From NCBI RefSeq assembly GCF_003672135.1, contig NC_039508.1, positions 8,370,001 to 8,434,000 on the forward strand: a stretch of DNA of 64,000 bases, in the 5' to 3' direction. Both the position numbers and the translations under genes were made by a program. The notes below the pieces were generated by a model. That model saw nothing but the letters and a program-made list of their open reading frames with translations. It searched no databases and had not been told where the DNA came from. Origin of the DNA: Ooceraea biroi. Its lineage: Eukaryota; Arthropoda; Insecta; Hymenoptera; Formicidae. Of the stretch, positions 45,050 through 56,626 are shown piece after piece; within the stretch, counting starts at the first letter, position 1; each line of letters begins with the position of its first letter.

Positions 45050-45235
45050 TTCACTTCTTGCCTTCACTGGCCAGATCAATCACCGATCTTGCCTTCATTG
45101 GCCGGATCAACCATCGATCTTGCCTTCACTGGCCGGATAAACCACCGATCTTGCCTTCACTGGCCAGACCAACCATCGATCTTGCCTTAACCGGCCGGAT
45201 CAGTGATCGATTTTGCCTTAGTTGGCTGGATGTAG
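45050..45235. repeat. Minisatellite, ~33-bp unit x 6
   Basis: Six copies of a unit like CGATCTTGCCTTCACTGGCC followed by GGATCAACCAC. Copies differ slightly and decay toward the right. A CA/CG-rich tract follows at 45237-45277. Confidence 0.9.
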
Positions 45236-45638
45236 AACACACGCATACGCACGCTCGCGCGCACGCACGCACGCACATGCTGATGGTAAACAGTAAAATA
45301 CTAAAAGAAAGTTCAGTATCTGTTATGAAGCGAGATATTATCATAGATCCGCCAATGGTTGGATCTGAGTTTTCAGGATAAGGAGGACGTTTTTAAAAAA
45401 ATGTTTTGAACAAAAGTTACTTACTTTTCGACAGAGAATCAGATTCTGCAATAAAAAATTGGAGTTTCAATTTAAAAAAATTGAAGGTGACCTTCAAGCA
45501 ACTATTCAAGGTCAAATTAATGACACCATCTTGTGTCCCTCTTCGAACCAAACAACTTTTGTCTGAAACAGTTTTTTCTACAATCAAAAATACAAAAGTT
45601 ATTTGGGGTGGGACATTAAAATGGGACACCCTGTATAT

Positions 45639-46520
45639 TAGATACAATTTTTGTCGATCATACTGGCTAACGTGTGCTCAATGGTCAGCACTAAATACGC
45701 GATAAACTGCATGCCGAAGGGGTTTGTCAGTCATATGCAGTAATAAATCATCAAATGAAGCTGGAAAGGAGCGTTTCGTCTTGACAACTTTGAACGTTCT
45801 TAGATTGTCTCTGGAACTTTTGTGTTATCTGGGTATGTATATGTTATTGTATGAAAATAATCTATGTCTTTGTAGAGAATACAAAATGGATATATTTTTA
45901 TTATGGGACGTTTTTTTAAATTGAATATTAGTTTTTTTTTCGATCTTACTGGCTAAACGTATGCTAGATGGTCAGCAATCCTCTATTATTTATTATTCAA
46001 ACGCGATCTATTGCACGCCGACGGGATTTGTCAGTCAAATGCAATAATCGTTTTTCTATCGATCTTACTTAAGTAAGATCGATAGAAAAACTAATATTCA
46101 ATATGAAACTGAACTGGCGATTAAAAATAGTATTTCAATTTAATACACCCTTGATCTAGTTATAGGGTTTGCAATATGTACCGTGTGGGGGCGCGCTTGT
46201 GGGTTTCTCGCAGGCACTCTGTACGGCACTGTTGCAATATATACACATTTCTAACAACTTCGTTTATCAGCGTCTAGGGCAAGGGATCGTCTGCACAGCC
46301 CTACTGATGAGTCTGCAGACGATCTCAAGACGAAACGCTCCTTTCCAGCTTCATTTGATGATTTATTACTGCATATGACTGACAAACCCCGTCGGCGTGC
46401 AGTTTATCGCGTATTTAGTGCTGACCATCGAGCACACGTTAGCCAGTATGATCGACAAAAATTGTATTTAATATATATGAAACTGAACTGGCGATTAAAA
46501 ATATTTCAATTTAATTATTT
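45639..46520. repeat. Dispersed repeat family, three adjacent pieces
   Basis: 45639-45785 is a direct copy of 42700-42845. 45820-46075 is an inverse copy of 56230-56490, with the palindrome CGATCTTACTTAAGTAAGAT at its end. 46110-46510 is an inverse copy of 42695-43065. The arrangement makes 42.7-46.5 kb a large imperfect palindrome around the transposon at 43068-45633. Confidence 0.7.
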
Positions 46521-46722
46521 TAAATTCCACGACACGGTAGCGTCACGATGCCAAGTAAAAAAAATACATAAAACTAGGCAAAATTCGAGCGATCCGATAT
46601 AATAATGATACAAATCTGTTAAATAAAGATTTATTTTGCAAGTTTAACTTGAAATTATAAAAATACCAAATTTCAAAAATAAAACTGTACTTACTGAAAA
46701 GATCTCTATTGGTTTGCATATA

Positions 46723-48977
46723 CAGGGTGAGTCAGAACAACCTTTTATCATTAAAGCCACATAATCTTGAGTGAATTGTGAATCACTTTTTCTTCTTGCA
46801 AAACTTTATCGGAAGCTTACTTTTCAAGATATAAATGAAAATAATGAGCGTACCACAGGTCGGGTACAGGAGGCAGACAGGGGCGGCGCCACTCACCAAC
46901 GACGCGGGCGCTGACTTGGAGTGCAATCGGCTAGTTGCGTGTCGCGGGTGTCGGCGATTCGTCCGCGGGGGCGCGGAGGGGGCATCGACCCCCCGCGAGG
47001 ATCGTATAAATGGGATGAAGCGATCGATACTGCAATCAATAATCCCTCGATTATTAGAAGCACAGGAGACATGGCAGCATACACGAACGAAGAGTACTAC
47101 GACATGCTATGGCACTCGGAGAGTGCCACGGCGTAGTTGCCGTTGCTGCTAGAAGATATGCTAAGTTGTATCCTAACCGAGCAAGACATCCATCGGCCCC
47201 CGTAATACTTGTGGCAGCTCAAAGGCTGTACGAAACTGGCAGTATCTTACCGAAGAAAAAAGACACTGGTAGAAATCGTAATGCCAGAAATTTACGAAAT
47301 GTCGAGACAATTCTTCGTGCTGTTGAGGAAGAACCCGAAACAAGTATTCGGGTAATGGCACGAGAACACGATTTGTCTCATTCTACTGTAAGGAGAATCC
47401 TCAGAGTCGAAAAATTGCACGCCTATCACTACACCCGCATATAAGATTTACGAGAGGAAGACTACCAGAAAAGAAAACGATTTTGCGAATATTTCTTGAC
47501 GAGAGCAAATGAGGATCCCGAATTTCCTTACCGTGTAATATTCAGCGATGAATCGCTATTTACACGGGAAAGCGTTTATAATTCCCACAATATGCATCTG
47601 TGGAATGACGAGAATCCTTCAGCTACACGTGTCAGAAATTTTCAAACACGATGGAAACTAAATGTCTGGACTGGGATAATGGGCACGAAAATCCTAGGTC
47701 CCATTATTCTTCCAGATACTTTAACCGGCGCATCGTATTTAGAAATGTTGGCAGACAATCTGCCAGAATTTCTAGAAGACATACCATTGGCGGAGAGACA
47801 GAAGATCATATTTCAACAGGACGGTGCTGGTCCACACAACGCAAGAATAGTCACCGACTATTTGAATCAGCGATTTCCTGGGCGTTGGATGGGCCGATAT
47901 GGCCCGATACGTTGGCCCGCGAGATCTCCGGATTTGAATCCGTTAGATTTTTTCTTGTGGGGATACTGCAAAGAAATTATCTACAAAAAGCTTTCCGACA
48001 ACGTAGAAGAATTAAACGACAAACTCCACAATGCCATTTGGAATATCGAAGATACAATTATGGAGCAGATTCCGATAAATCTACTGAGACGTATGAGAGC
48101 TTGCGTTGCTATGGACGGTGGGCATTTCGAACATTTATTATAAATCTTCCAAAACTAGCAACATCTGCCCTTTTCAGGGGGCAACCAAATATTTTCTTAC
48201 GTGGAACATTTCTTAGGTTTGCAACATTTATTACAGTGATACTAATAAATAAGCAGAGAAGAAGCAAGAATTTCGCGCGTAAAATTAGCTGCGGCAACGC
48301 GTGCGTACACCACTTAGAAGCCTGCCGCAAGTTGCCTGATTCGTTGACGCACGCTGCCGCGATCTTAGCTTTAATGCCGAGTATCGGAATCGGTTCCGGA
48401 AAGATACGCGTCGGGCGTTCAGAGATGGCGCGCACTTCTACACTCAATGACGATACCGGTGCATGTCTTGTGTTGCACCGTGATTCCGTTTGTTTACAAA
48501 TAAAGTTTCACGTGCGTTTCAAGTGCGTGAGTGTTAAATAAAGTAAAATAAATGTAAAGTGAAGCGAAGTAAAGTGAAGTGTGAATAAAAAGGAGAATGA
48601 TGTGAATAAGTGAAAGAAAAAGATTGGTAATCATGCTTCGCATGTGTGTGCGCGTACTATTGTGTAGCTGTTTTCCACAATTATTGCCAGTTTGTGTTCT
48701 GTAGCATAAACTACATTTTCACTACTGACAATGATTATTGGAATACAGCTTGCGTAGTGCAGCGACTAGCCGATTGCACTCCAAGTCAGCGCCCGCGTCG
48801 TTGGTGAGTGGCGCCGCCCCTGTCTGCCTCCTGTACCCGACCTGTGGTACGCTCATTATTTTCATTTATATCTTGAAAAGTAAGCTTCCGATAAAGTTTT
48901 GCAAGAAGAAAAAGTGATTCACAATTCACTCAAGATTATGTGGCTTTAATGATAAAAGGTTGTTCTGACTCACTCTG
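46723..48977 (+). mobile_element. CAGGGTG-type transposon, nearly complete
   Basis: 2255-bp element with about 215-bp inverted repeats: CAGGGTGAGTCAGAACAACC at the left; at the right CTGACTCACTCTG, with one base changed in the terminal motif. TA flanks both ends. The arms extend through a GC-rich part (GGGGCGGCGCCACTCACC). It encodes one transposase. Confidence 0.9.
47071..48143 (+). pseudogene. DD41D-type transposase, two lesions only
   Basis: ATG at 47071 (MAAYTNEEYYDML). The frame shifts at about 47105 into ALGECHGVVAVAARRYAKLY. The DNA-binding region follows to ILRVEKLHAYHY. A single TAA stop lies at about 47443, and the rest is open: VIFSDESLFTRES (first aspartate), IIFQQDGAGPHNAR (second), WPARSPDLNPLDFFLWG (third) and CVAMDGGHFEHLL at the end. 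Exactly 41 residues separate the second aspartate from that in PLDFF, which fits the DD41D group of IS630/Tc1-mariner elements. It is the best preserved of this group here. Confidence 0.85.
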
Positions 48978-49163
48978 TATATAAAATTATTAGTGAAAGT
49001 TTTTATAATGTGAAAGTACAATTGACGGACATTATACAAATATAATATGTGCTAAAGGTACCGAATGGCAATTAATAAATGATTCGAAAGTACAAAAGTA
49101 CAGTTGGCCTCGAAATGCATATATATTTTTTGCAGAAAAAATATTACAAAAAGCAATGAGACC

Positions 49164-51077
49164 CACTAAAAAAACCTCACAGAGGTAAAAAAATACGCCA
49201 AGTACATAAAAAGTCCCAACTTGTATACAACAAAGTTTAATAAAATATTTATTATAAAAATCAAAACTAAATATAAAATCAATTGTTAACTAACCAAGTA
49301 CCTAAAAGCAATTCAATTTGAGTATTTTATCTAAATATTTCTCATGCATACTCTCTTATCGCATAACGATATTGAAGTATTTGGCGTGCCCGGGTCGCAT
49401 TAAAGGGTAACACCTATGTAACCGGCTGAAAAAGAGCTCTATTTTTGGGAATTTTTTTGATTTACTGAATCGTGCTGTTAAAAAATGGGTGTGATAACTT
49501 TATGAGGCATGTCAAAAAGTACAAAAAATAATTTTTTCATAATTAAATTTTACAAAATGGTGGATCTGCAGCAGCATGAAAGAGACAGTCGATTTGGCAA
49601 GGTGGTCCGTGGCTAGCAGCATAAATTCCGTAATTTTTGGTCTAGAACAAACAATTTTTTTCATTTTCTTTACTCCAATACGTAGAGAAATACGTAGCCG
49701 TTTTTGAAAATATTGATTTTTGATAAAATGGCGGAGTTTTAAAAAAAATCCATTTTTTCACAAAAAAGTCGAGTAAAATCAGCTGTAACTAAAAAAATTT
49801 TTAACTTATCAAGACAATCCTACGTATTTCTGTAGAAAATTGTATTTTTTAGGTACTGTTAAAATTTGAAGTAAATTGGTTAAAAATTGTTTGAGTTCTA
49901 CTGCTAGCCAACTTTAAAAATGCTGTTTTGAGAAAAACGCGTTTAAAGTTTCGAATGTTGATATTTTTAGATTAACTATTGAAATGTTTTACTTGTAGTG
50001 AATTTACCTTTAGTTTGCGTTCCCAGGACCATAAAGTTGCCCTTCAACAGCAAGATTTTCATCCTCTTCGTCTTTTCTCGCAGATTTTAAGCTCGAGCGG
50101 GCCTCTTTCGCTGCATCGCTGAGTGAGCGATCAGAGAGCTTGATGCTTTTTGAAGTATATACTTTCTTTCTTTTGTCACTCATTGTCACTTTTTACACGA
50201 AACTTTACAAAATAATTATTAAACAACGGTATTTAAATTATACAGTAAAAATCAAGGAGATGCTCAATGCGCGTCCGACTAGCGTCTTGTCAACAGCTGT
50301 AGTGCGAGAGTTATACTAATACATCTGAAAGAAATAGAGTACTCACAACATCAATACGCTTATTCGACAGCTTAGAATCGTCACAGATACCTGCAGGTAA
50401 AAATATTTGTACCCTACGAACCCAAATGTTTTGGAGTGCCGCGCGCTCTAGAAGCACTGTGGTGAGGCGCTTGGCGCGAGAGCCTATAACTTTGGGAAAA
50501 AAAGTTTTATCGCCATAAAACCACTTGCACTTCATTTTTAAGACCTTAAAGTGTATTTTAAAAGAAAAACGATTTTTTGAAAATTTTACATAGGTGTTAC
50601 CCCTTAAAATATACAAAACTGTCCTACCTATAATCTATACTTTACATGTAAATTATTTGTATCGAGTAATGAAAAGAGATATTTATAATCACTTTGCTAG
50701 TCTGTACAACTGTAAATGTGTTTATTTTAATATTTCCAACTAAAAAGTGTAGTTAGTTATTATTGAAAATCAAGATACAAAATACAGTACAAATCAAGAT
50801 ACTATTACTCAAGTTTATAAGAATTTTGTAAGACATGTCCAATGGACCCGGGCACGCCAACTACTTCAATGTCGTCATGCGATAAGAGAGTATGCATGAG
50901 AAATATTTAGATAAAATACTCAAATTGAATTGCTTTTAGGTACTTGGTTAGTTAACAATTGATTTTATATTTAGTTTTGATTTTTATAATAAATATTTTA
51001 TTAAACTTTGTTGTATACAAGTTGGGACTTTTTATGTACTTGGCGTATTTTTTCACCTCTGTGAGGTTTTTTTAGTG
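49164..51077. mobile_element. Inverted-repeat element carrying an insertion
   Basis: Ends CACTAAAAAAACCTCACAGA and inverse, with arms of about 230 bp reaching GGCGTGCCCGGGTC on both sides. The CACTA start may be coincidental. No matching target duplication is seen. A TTAA-flanked element occupies 49404-50603. Confidence 0.65.
49404..50603. mobile_element. TTAA-flanked element, piggyBac-like
   Basis: Inverted ends AGGGTAACACCTATGTAA and the inverse of GGGGTAACACCTATGTAA, each flanked by TTAA (49400-49403, 50604-50607), the target duplication of piggyBac elements. The interior of about 1.2 kb has AT-rich runs and a 101-codon minus-strand frame (50311-50616) that overlaps the end and shows no transposase motif. 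Probably non-autonomous. Confidence 0.65.
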
Positions 51078-51511
51078 CGTATATTAGATATTTAGGATGA
51101 CCGAATTAGCAGAGAAACGATATTAGACGACTTCATTTAAAAATTATTAAATGTATTTTAATACTTTAGCTTAATATTTAACTTAATCTTTATGTTCATT
51201 TTTGTGATGCACATTATGTATTTTATTTGTACACTTTAATGTTCCTACATTATTACAGTATTATATTGAAACATATTTATGTAGTATGTGATATTTAGGT
51301 ATGTAAAAATGGAAAATATGATTATACAGCAAAATATTTATGTTAGTTAAATATTATTTCTTGCAGATTGTTGTGCAATTCATTTTATATGCATTAAACG
51401 AAAACAAAAGACTGTTATTCATTAATTATTAATTATATTAATTAGATTATATTAGCAGATTAATTAATTTATTTACGTATTAATTAATTACAGATTAATT
51501 TATTTACGTTA
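51078..51511. other. AT-rich spacer
   Basis: No gene or repeat structure beyond TTAATTAAT-rich words. Confidence 0.6.
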
Positions 51512-52149
51512 ATTTTGTTACGTCCAGAGCTCCGTGAGCACAAGGAAGGGCGCAATCAGACGCCTCTCGAGGTTCGTTGGCACTCAACCGCAGAATCTCG
51601 AGTTCGAGCTGACCGATACGCTTCGATGTTTGGGTCAACGACTAAGGTTGATCTATCCTAATAGTCGAAACGGTCAACTCATCGGTTCCTTTTAGGTAAG
51701 GGAAATGAATCCCTATTACCAGGGATAGGACCTGTACGATCTGTCGAGAAAAGCGAGTGAAACGAGGGTAGTTAAATGAATGAAGTTCTTTTTTTTCTCT
51801 TAAGAAATTAACATGTTATATTTGATCCAGATACATTGATGACTTAAATGAAATAAAAAATACAATTAAACAATGAAAATGTGGAATTGGATTACAATCA
51901 GCATTATAATTCGCAAGCTTTCGATACAGTGACGACTTAAATGAAATAGATAATTTGCAAAAATACAATTAAAAGATGAAAATTTGGAATTGAATTTCAA
52001 ACGGGATTATAATTCTAATGAGTAACGCAAATTTTAAATTAACAGTAAACTATTATTTTGGTTAATTTGAGGAAAAGGTATCGATTACATATTTATATAT
52101 CTGTATAATTTTATATTAAATTATCTAGGCAGGTTAAGTTTCGGGGTGT

Positions 52150-52770
52150 TTAATTAAAATCTAATAAGAATTCACGGACGTAGGATGCGGGGATAAGCAC
52201 GAGATGGACGCGGTTGCTGGTAATAAAAGGAACGAATGTATTAGAACCAGCGTTCCTGAGTGCGTCCCTGAGGGCAGGTACGTTGATAGATTCGGGTCCG
52301 CAGATTACGGTGTGAGGCGGAAGGGGAAAGGAGTAGGTGGGGAAAAAATTGAGGAAATGTTCAAATAATAATTGGAAAGCGCCCTGAGAAAATTCCCTTA
52401 ACGTGGAAATGATAGGGATAGGTAGCCTGGAAAACTCGGCGTTTTCAGGGACTGGAGGTGGAGGGGAAATGAGTGGTTCTGGATACACTTCGGGAATTGG
52501 GGAAGGGATGGCCGAGTTAAGATACTGCTCTAGCTCCAGGGAGGGGATGGGTGAGTACCATCGAGGAAACAGTTCGGGGAGGGAAAGAGGGGAGCAGCGG
52601 GGTGAAGAAGGTGAATTCGCGTGTGTCGAAGAAGAAGGAGAAGGTATGTTAATCGAAAGTGGTGATAGCCGCTCGGTAGAATCGCAACAAGGGCTGTTGT
52701 CGTGGGCTGTTGGGTTTCCCCGGTTATTCGGTTGCTGCCGGTTCGGGGAAGGGTGCTCTTTGGTCGGTCG
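52150..52770 (-). CDS. Unknown Ser/Pro-rich ORF in the LTR-like unit
   Basis: About 207 codons are open from just after a stop at about 52772 to the stop near 52150. There is no in-frame ATG, so an upstream exon or a non-ATG start would be needed. The first half is Ser/Pro/Asn-rich; the second half, after ISPPPPVPENAEFSRLPIPI, looks like a folded domain (FQLLFEHFLNFFPTYSF, TVICGPESINVPALRDALR, VHLVLIPASYVREFLLDF). I recognise no family. The plus-strand frame across the same bases (52403-52855) is Gly/Glu-rich and probably a shadow. Confidence 0.4.
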   Translation of the reverse strand, partial: RPTKEHPSPNRQQPNNRGNPTAHDNSPCCDSTERLSPLSINIPSPSSSTHANSPSSPRCSPLSLPELFPRWYSPIPSLELEQYLNSAIPSPIPEVYPEPLISPPPPVPENAEFSRLPIPIISTLREFSQGAFQLLFEHFLNFFPTYSFPLPPHTVICGPESINVPALRDALRNAGSNTFVPFITSNRVHLVLIPASYVREFLLDFN

Positions 52771-53145
52771 ACACTATTTCTGGCGGGGGACTACGGCGTC
52801 CGCGATTTATATGGGTCACTTAAAACGGGAAAACGGAATAAACTGTGTTCGGTAATATGAAAATAAAAAGCCACGAAACGGTTGAAGGGAAGAAAAATAA
52901 AATTAACATGCGAATTTTGGCTTACTTTCTTCGGTGCTGCTCTTCGGATGGAGAACTTCGATGGCTTGGATCAGGGAGCCAACCGGGCCAGAGAGTCTTG
53001 GCGTAGAGACTATCACTGACTCTACTTTTTTAAATAGTAGCAGAAACTCTAACGCGACGTCCCGATGACGGGAACGAAACTTTTGTGCGTAATGTAGTGA
53101 ATCAATGCTCAATGCTCAAAGACGCGCTCTGGTCAAAGTGTTTTC

Positions 53146-53153
53146 TTTATATA
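53146..53153 (-). promoter_or_regulatory. TATA box of the LTR-like unit
   Basis: TATATAAA in CCTATATAAAGAAAAC on the minus strand, about 630 bases inside the unit and upstream of the ORF at 52770-52150. Confidence 0.5.
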
Positions 53154-53785
53154 GGACTAAAAGAGCTTAGGAGGGGGTTATTCTGGTTCCGAGAAAAGAG
53201 GGAAATAAGAAAAATTTGTTTCTAATGAAGCAGCGTTTGTTGTTTCTGAAATTACCATGATATCTGATGGATTTATGGTTTTGTTTTCGAGAATTAAAGT
53301 GCGGCAGTTGTGATGACCCCTTCTTCGACCCTACATATAACAATCCACGCTTACGTTTCCATTAGTCTAAATCTATTTATATCGCGTATCTGGTTCGCGG
53401 TTGCCCATGTATGGCAGAATTTATCAGTATTTAGATTCGGTGGATTATTTTATTGCCGTCAGCGGGTGACGTCTCCCAAGTGCCGCTTCGCTTTTCCAGA
53501 TCTGGAGCGGTCTTCAGTAAGTGATTTTAGCTGTTAACCCCAGATATATTTAGCCTATCAAGTGCTTCGGCTGAGCACAGGCGTCAAAGAGGATTGAAAA
53601 GTTTGTGAGCTTTATGGTTCGTATATCATTTCGTGACATTTCGCTAAGACCACTTGGCCTCTCCACCCGTCCGGTCGTACTTTTCGCTGGTGGGGATTGG
53701 TTCTTAATTATTATTTTTTCTATTTCTAAATTTAATATTTCCTGTGGAAGCGAGGAACCGTGGAGTCTCCTGGACGTAACAATTT

Positions 53786-54134
53786 ATAATATAAAATGTC
53801 AACTGCTCTTTTATGTTTTTTATATATTAAACATAAATACGTATGTTTTAGTATAATAAAAATAATAATGAATGCATTATTTGGATTATATTTTTATTTT
53901 CTAAATGAAAGGTTTGTGTTAAAAAAGCAGGATTGCATGTAATATTTTAAATATATATATTATTATACAACGCAATTATCTCATAACTTAGAATAATATG
54001 GATTTACAAAACGTTACATAATAATATCTTTTAAAAATTATCGCAATGTGTTATAAATTAATTAATTCATAAATAGTCTTTAGGTTTTTATATATCATAA
54101 AACTGTTGTTTTTTATTTAACAAAATAACTAGGA
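53786..54134. other. AT-rich spacer, no gene seen
   Basis: Lies between the LTR-like unit and the 3' end of the Harbinger-type gene. It may include the 3' UTR of that gene. Confidence 0.5.
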
Positions 54135-55790
54135 TTACAATAATTGTGCAATAATATTTCTGTTTTCATCACCTCCCATAACTGCATAATTATGATTATT
54201 GTTATTTCCATCTTCCATTTCTAAAATATTTAACGGTTCATCCTCAATATCAATACAAATATTATGTAATATGCAACATGCAAGTACAACTAATGGTATC
54301 ATTTCTGTGTTATACATATATACATATTTTAGTTTTCGGAATTGTCCTTTCAACATTCCAAATGTTCTTTCGATTATAATACACGTTTTTGATAATTTTG
54401 TATTATAATTCAGTTGCATATTATTTAAATGGCCATTATCACGGTACGGAGTGAGCATATAATATGATAATGGGTACGCAGATTCAGCTAACAGATGACC
54501 AAATTGTGGAAAATATCTTCCTACATCATGATCTATCATATTTTTAATGTCACTTAACTGCCAAACTCGAGCATCATGAACACTGCCACAAATTCCCACA
54601 AAAACATCAATAAATTTCATTTTATTATTACAAATGCCTTGCAGTAATATGGAATAAAATCCTTTTTTATTGATGTAACTAATAGGATGTTCAGTAGGAC
54701 TACTAATGGGAATATGGCAGCCATCAATGACACCCACCACACCTGGAAAATTACTAATGGCAGCAAATTCTTCTTGTATATTTAATATTTCATGATTTTC
54801 TGGCCATTTTATATAATTTTGCGCATGTGCTTGTAGTGTGTAAGCCACATTAAAAACACATTTCCATACAGTCTTTGTCTTTGGAAACTCTAAATCGATC
54901 TGCAACGGATCTGAAATAAGAGAATAATTTGCAACAACAAAAACGTAAAAATAAATACTATTAAAAAATAAATAAATACTATTAATAAGTACTAATCTGT
55001 ATGTATATCGTATGCAGGAAAAATATTACAATTTAAAATATTTTTTACTTTTCGTATAAATCATCAAAGATTATTAAAAATTATATATTTGTCATTTCAA
55101 CCGTACATAACTTAATCATAATAGTATATGACTCATTGTAACATTCTTAGACTTAAGTTTAGATCTAACGAACAAATCTGACAAGTTCAAGATTTACATT
55201 GCTTTTTTATGCATTTTTATTTTATACTTTTTAATCCATTTTAAAGATATTAAAAATAGATATATTTTTTGCTGAAAAAATAAGTAATAGATACATATTT
55301 TTCTGACACCTAGAAATATCAAAATAATATTACAATAATTAGAAAAAATATGAAGATTTAAATGTAATATATTTTGGTTTGTAATAATATAAGAGAAAAA
55401 TCTAAAAATCTTTTAATTGCTAACCTATATACTTCTTGATTGCCAAAAATCCATACAGCAATAGCTAATTGCTTAGCTGGTGGTAACTTAGGAGAATCAT
55501 TCCTTTCCAATAATTCCAATCCAAAAGTTTTTATCACCAGCTTAAAAGTATTTCTTCCAATACGAAAATGTAATTTGAAATCTAATAAAATAATATTATT
55601 ATAAATGTTATACAAAAAATAAATAATATATGCATACAGTTTTTTCATTACCTGATAAAGAATAATAAAGAACAACATTTTCGAAGTAATTATTGATTTT
55701 GAAATGTGGCTCTCTTACATGCGCTATTTCCCAATTATTATAATCATTTTCATCATTATTAAAAAAACTTGAAATATTACTATTACTCGC
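54135..55790 (-). pseudogene. HARBI1-like PIF/Harbinger nuclease gene with introns
   Basis: Three exons are apparent on the minus strand. Exon 1 (about 55790-55652) ends ENVVLYYSLS and has a donor GTAATG. Exon 2 (55581-55425) reads DFKLHFRIGRNTFKLVI to GNQEVY, with matching phase. Exon 3 starts after TTATTTCAG at 54910 with RSVADRFRVSK; one base of frame is lost near 54880, then TVWKCVFNVAYTL continues. Catalytic residues: D in GVIDGCH, D in GSVHDARVW, E in IERTFGMLK. The usual GDSAYP is AESAYP. The frame slip may be a lesion or a misjudged splice site. The 5' end abuts a dispersed repeat. No TIRs were seen, so transposon versus host relic is open. Confidence 0.75.
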
Positions 55791-55796
55791 CAGTTA

Positions 55797-56500
55797 ATTT
55801 CATATTGAATATTAGTTTTTCTATCGATCTTACTGGCTAAACGTATGCTAGATGGTCAGCAATCCTCTATTATTTTATTATTCAAACGCGATCTATTGCA
55901 CGCCGACGGGATTTGTCAGTCAAATGTAATAATCGTTTTTCCCTTTTCCACGAGAGAAAATTGTTGAAGTAAAGAGCGTTTCGTCCTAGGATCGTCCGCA
56001 GACTCATCAGTAGGGCTGTGCAGACGATCCCTTGCCCTAGATGCTGATACACAAGATGTTAGAAAATGCATGTATATATTACAACGGCCCCGTGTAGAGT
56101 GCTTGCGAGAAACCCACAAAAGCGCCCCCACACGGCACACATTGCAAACACCTATAACTAGATCCAAGGTGTGAATAAATGAAATATTATTATTACTCGC
56201 CAGTTAATTTCATATTGAATATTAGTTTTTCTATCGACCTTACTTAAGTAAGATCGATAGAAAAACGATTATTGCATTTGACTGACAAATCCCGTCGGCG
56301 TGCAATAGATCGCGTTTGAATAATAAAATAATAGAGGATTGCTGACCATCTAGCATACGTTTAGCCAGTAAGATCGATAGAAAACCTAATATTCAATTTA
56401 AAAAAATGTCCCATAATAAAAATATATCCATTTTGTATTCTCTACAAAGATATAAATTATTTTCATACAATAACATATATACCCCAGTAAGCATTGGATA
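55797..56500. repeat. Dispersed repeat family, copy with internal palindrome
   Basis: Two halves are inverse copies of each other (GATCTTACTGGCTAAACGTA at about 55825 and its inverse near 56360), centred on CGACCTTACTTAAGTAAGAT at about 56237. A Helitron-tail-like word GTGCTTGCGAGAAACCCACA is at about 56099. The segment ATTACTCGCCAGTTAATTTC occurs twice (about 55784 and 56192). Related to 42695-43065 and 45820-46510. Confidence 0.65.
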
Positions 56501-56626
56501 TTCTATATATATGCATAAAATGTCTGTAATGTGAAAAAAATGTCATGTATTTATCATGTACATACATAGAATATATGGGAATATATATACATTTATAGGA
56601 CATTCATGGAATATCGTATGGATATA

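Larger units (their letters stand above)
43068..45633 (+). mobile_element. CAGGGTG-type transposon with ~350-bp inverted repeats
   Basis: 2566-bp element: CAGGGTGTCCCATTTTAATG at the left, the inverse at the right, TA on each side. The arms include the CAAGGTCA/TGACCTTG words typical of this group. One transposase gene is encoded on the plus strand, with a minisatellite between it and the right arm. Confidence 0.9.
51516..53781 (-). mobile_element. LTR-like unit with 4-bp target duplication and ORF
   Basis: Ends TGTTACGTCCAG and CTGGACGTAACA are inverted, and ATTT flanks both sides (51512-51515, 53782-53785). TG...CA ends and a 4-bp duplication suggest a long solo LTR. On the minus strand a TATA box (53153-53146) is followed by an open frame (about 52770-52150). 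No reverse transcriptase is present. It shares the TGT.ACGTCC start and GACGTAACA end with the unit at 36856-39272. Confidence 0.65.

Noticed and set aside
47651..48541. 296-aa plus-strand frame
   Set aside because: Out-of-frame shadow of the transposase 47071-48143, running on into the non-coding right part of the element.
49164..51077. CACTA-superfamily element
   Set aside because: The CACTA start is only five bases, no 2-3 bp target duplication was found, and no related transposase is inside; left unclassified.
52403..52855. 150-aa Gly/Glu-rich plus-strand frame
   Set aside because: Antisense to the minus-strand ORF that has the better-looking C-terminal domain and an upstream TATA box.
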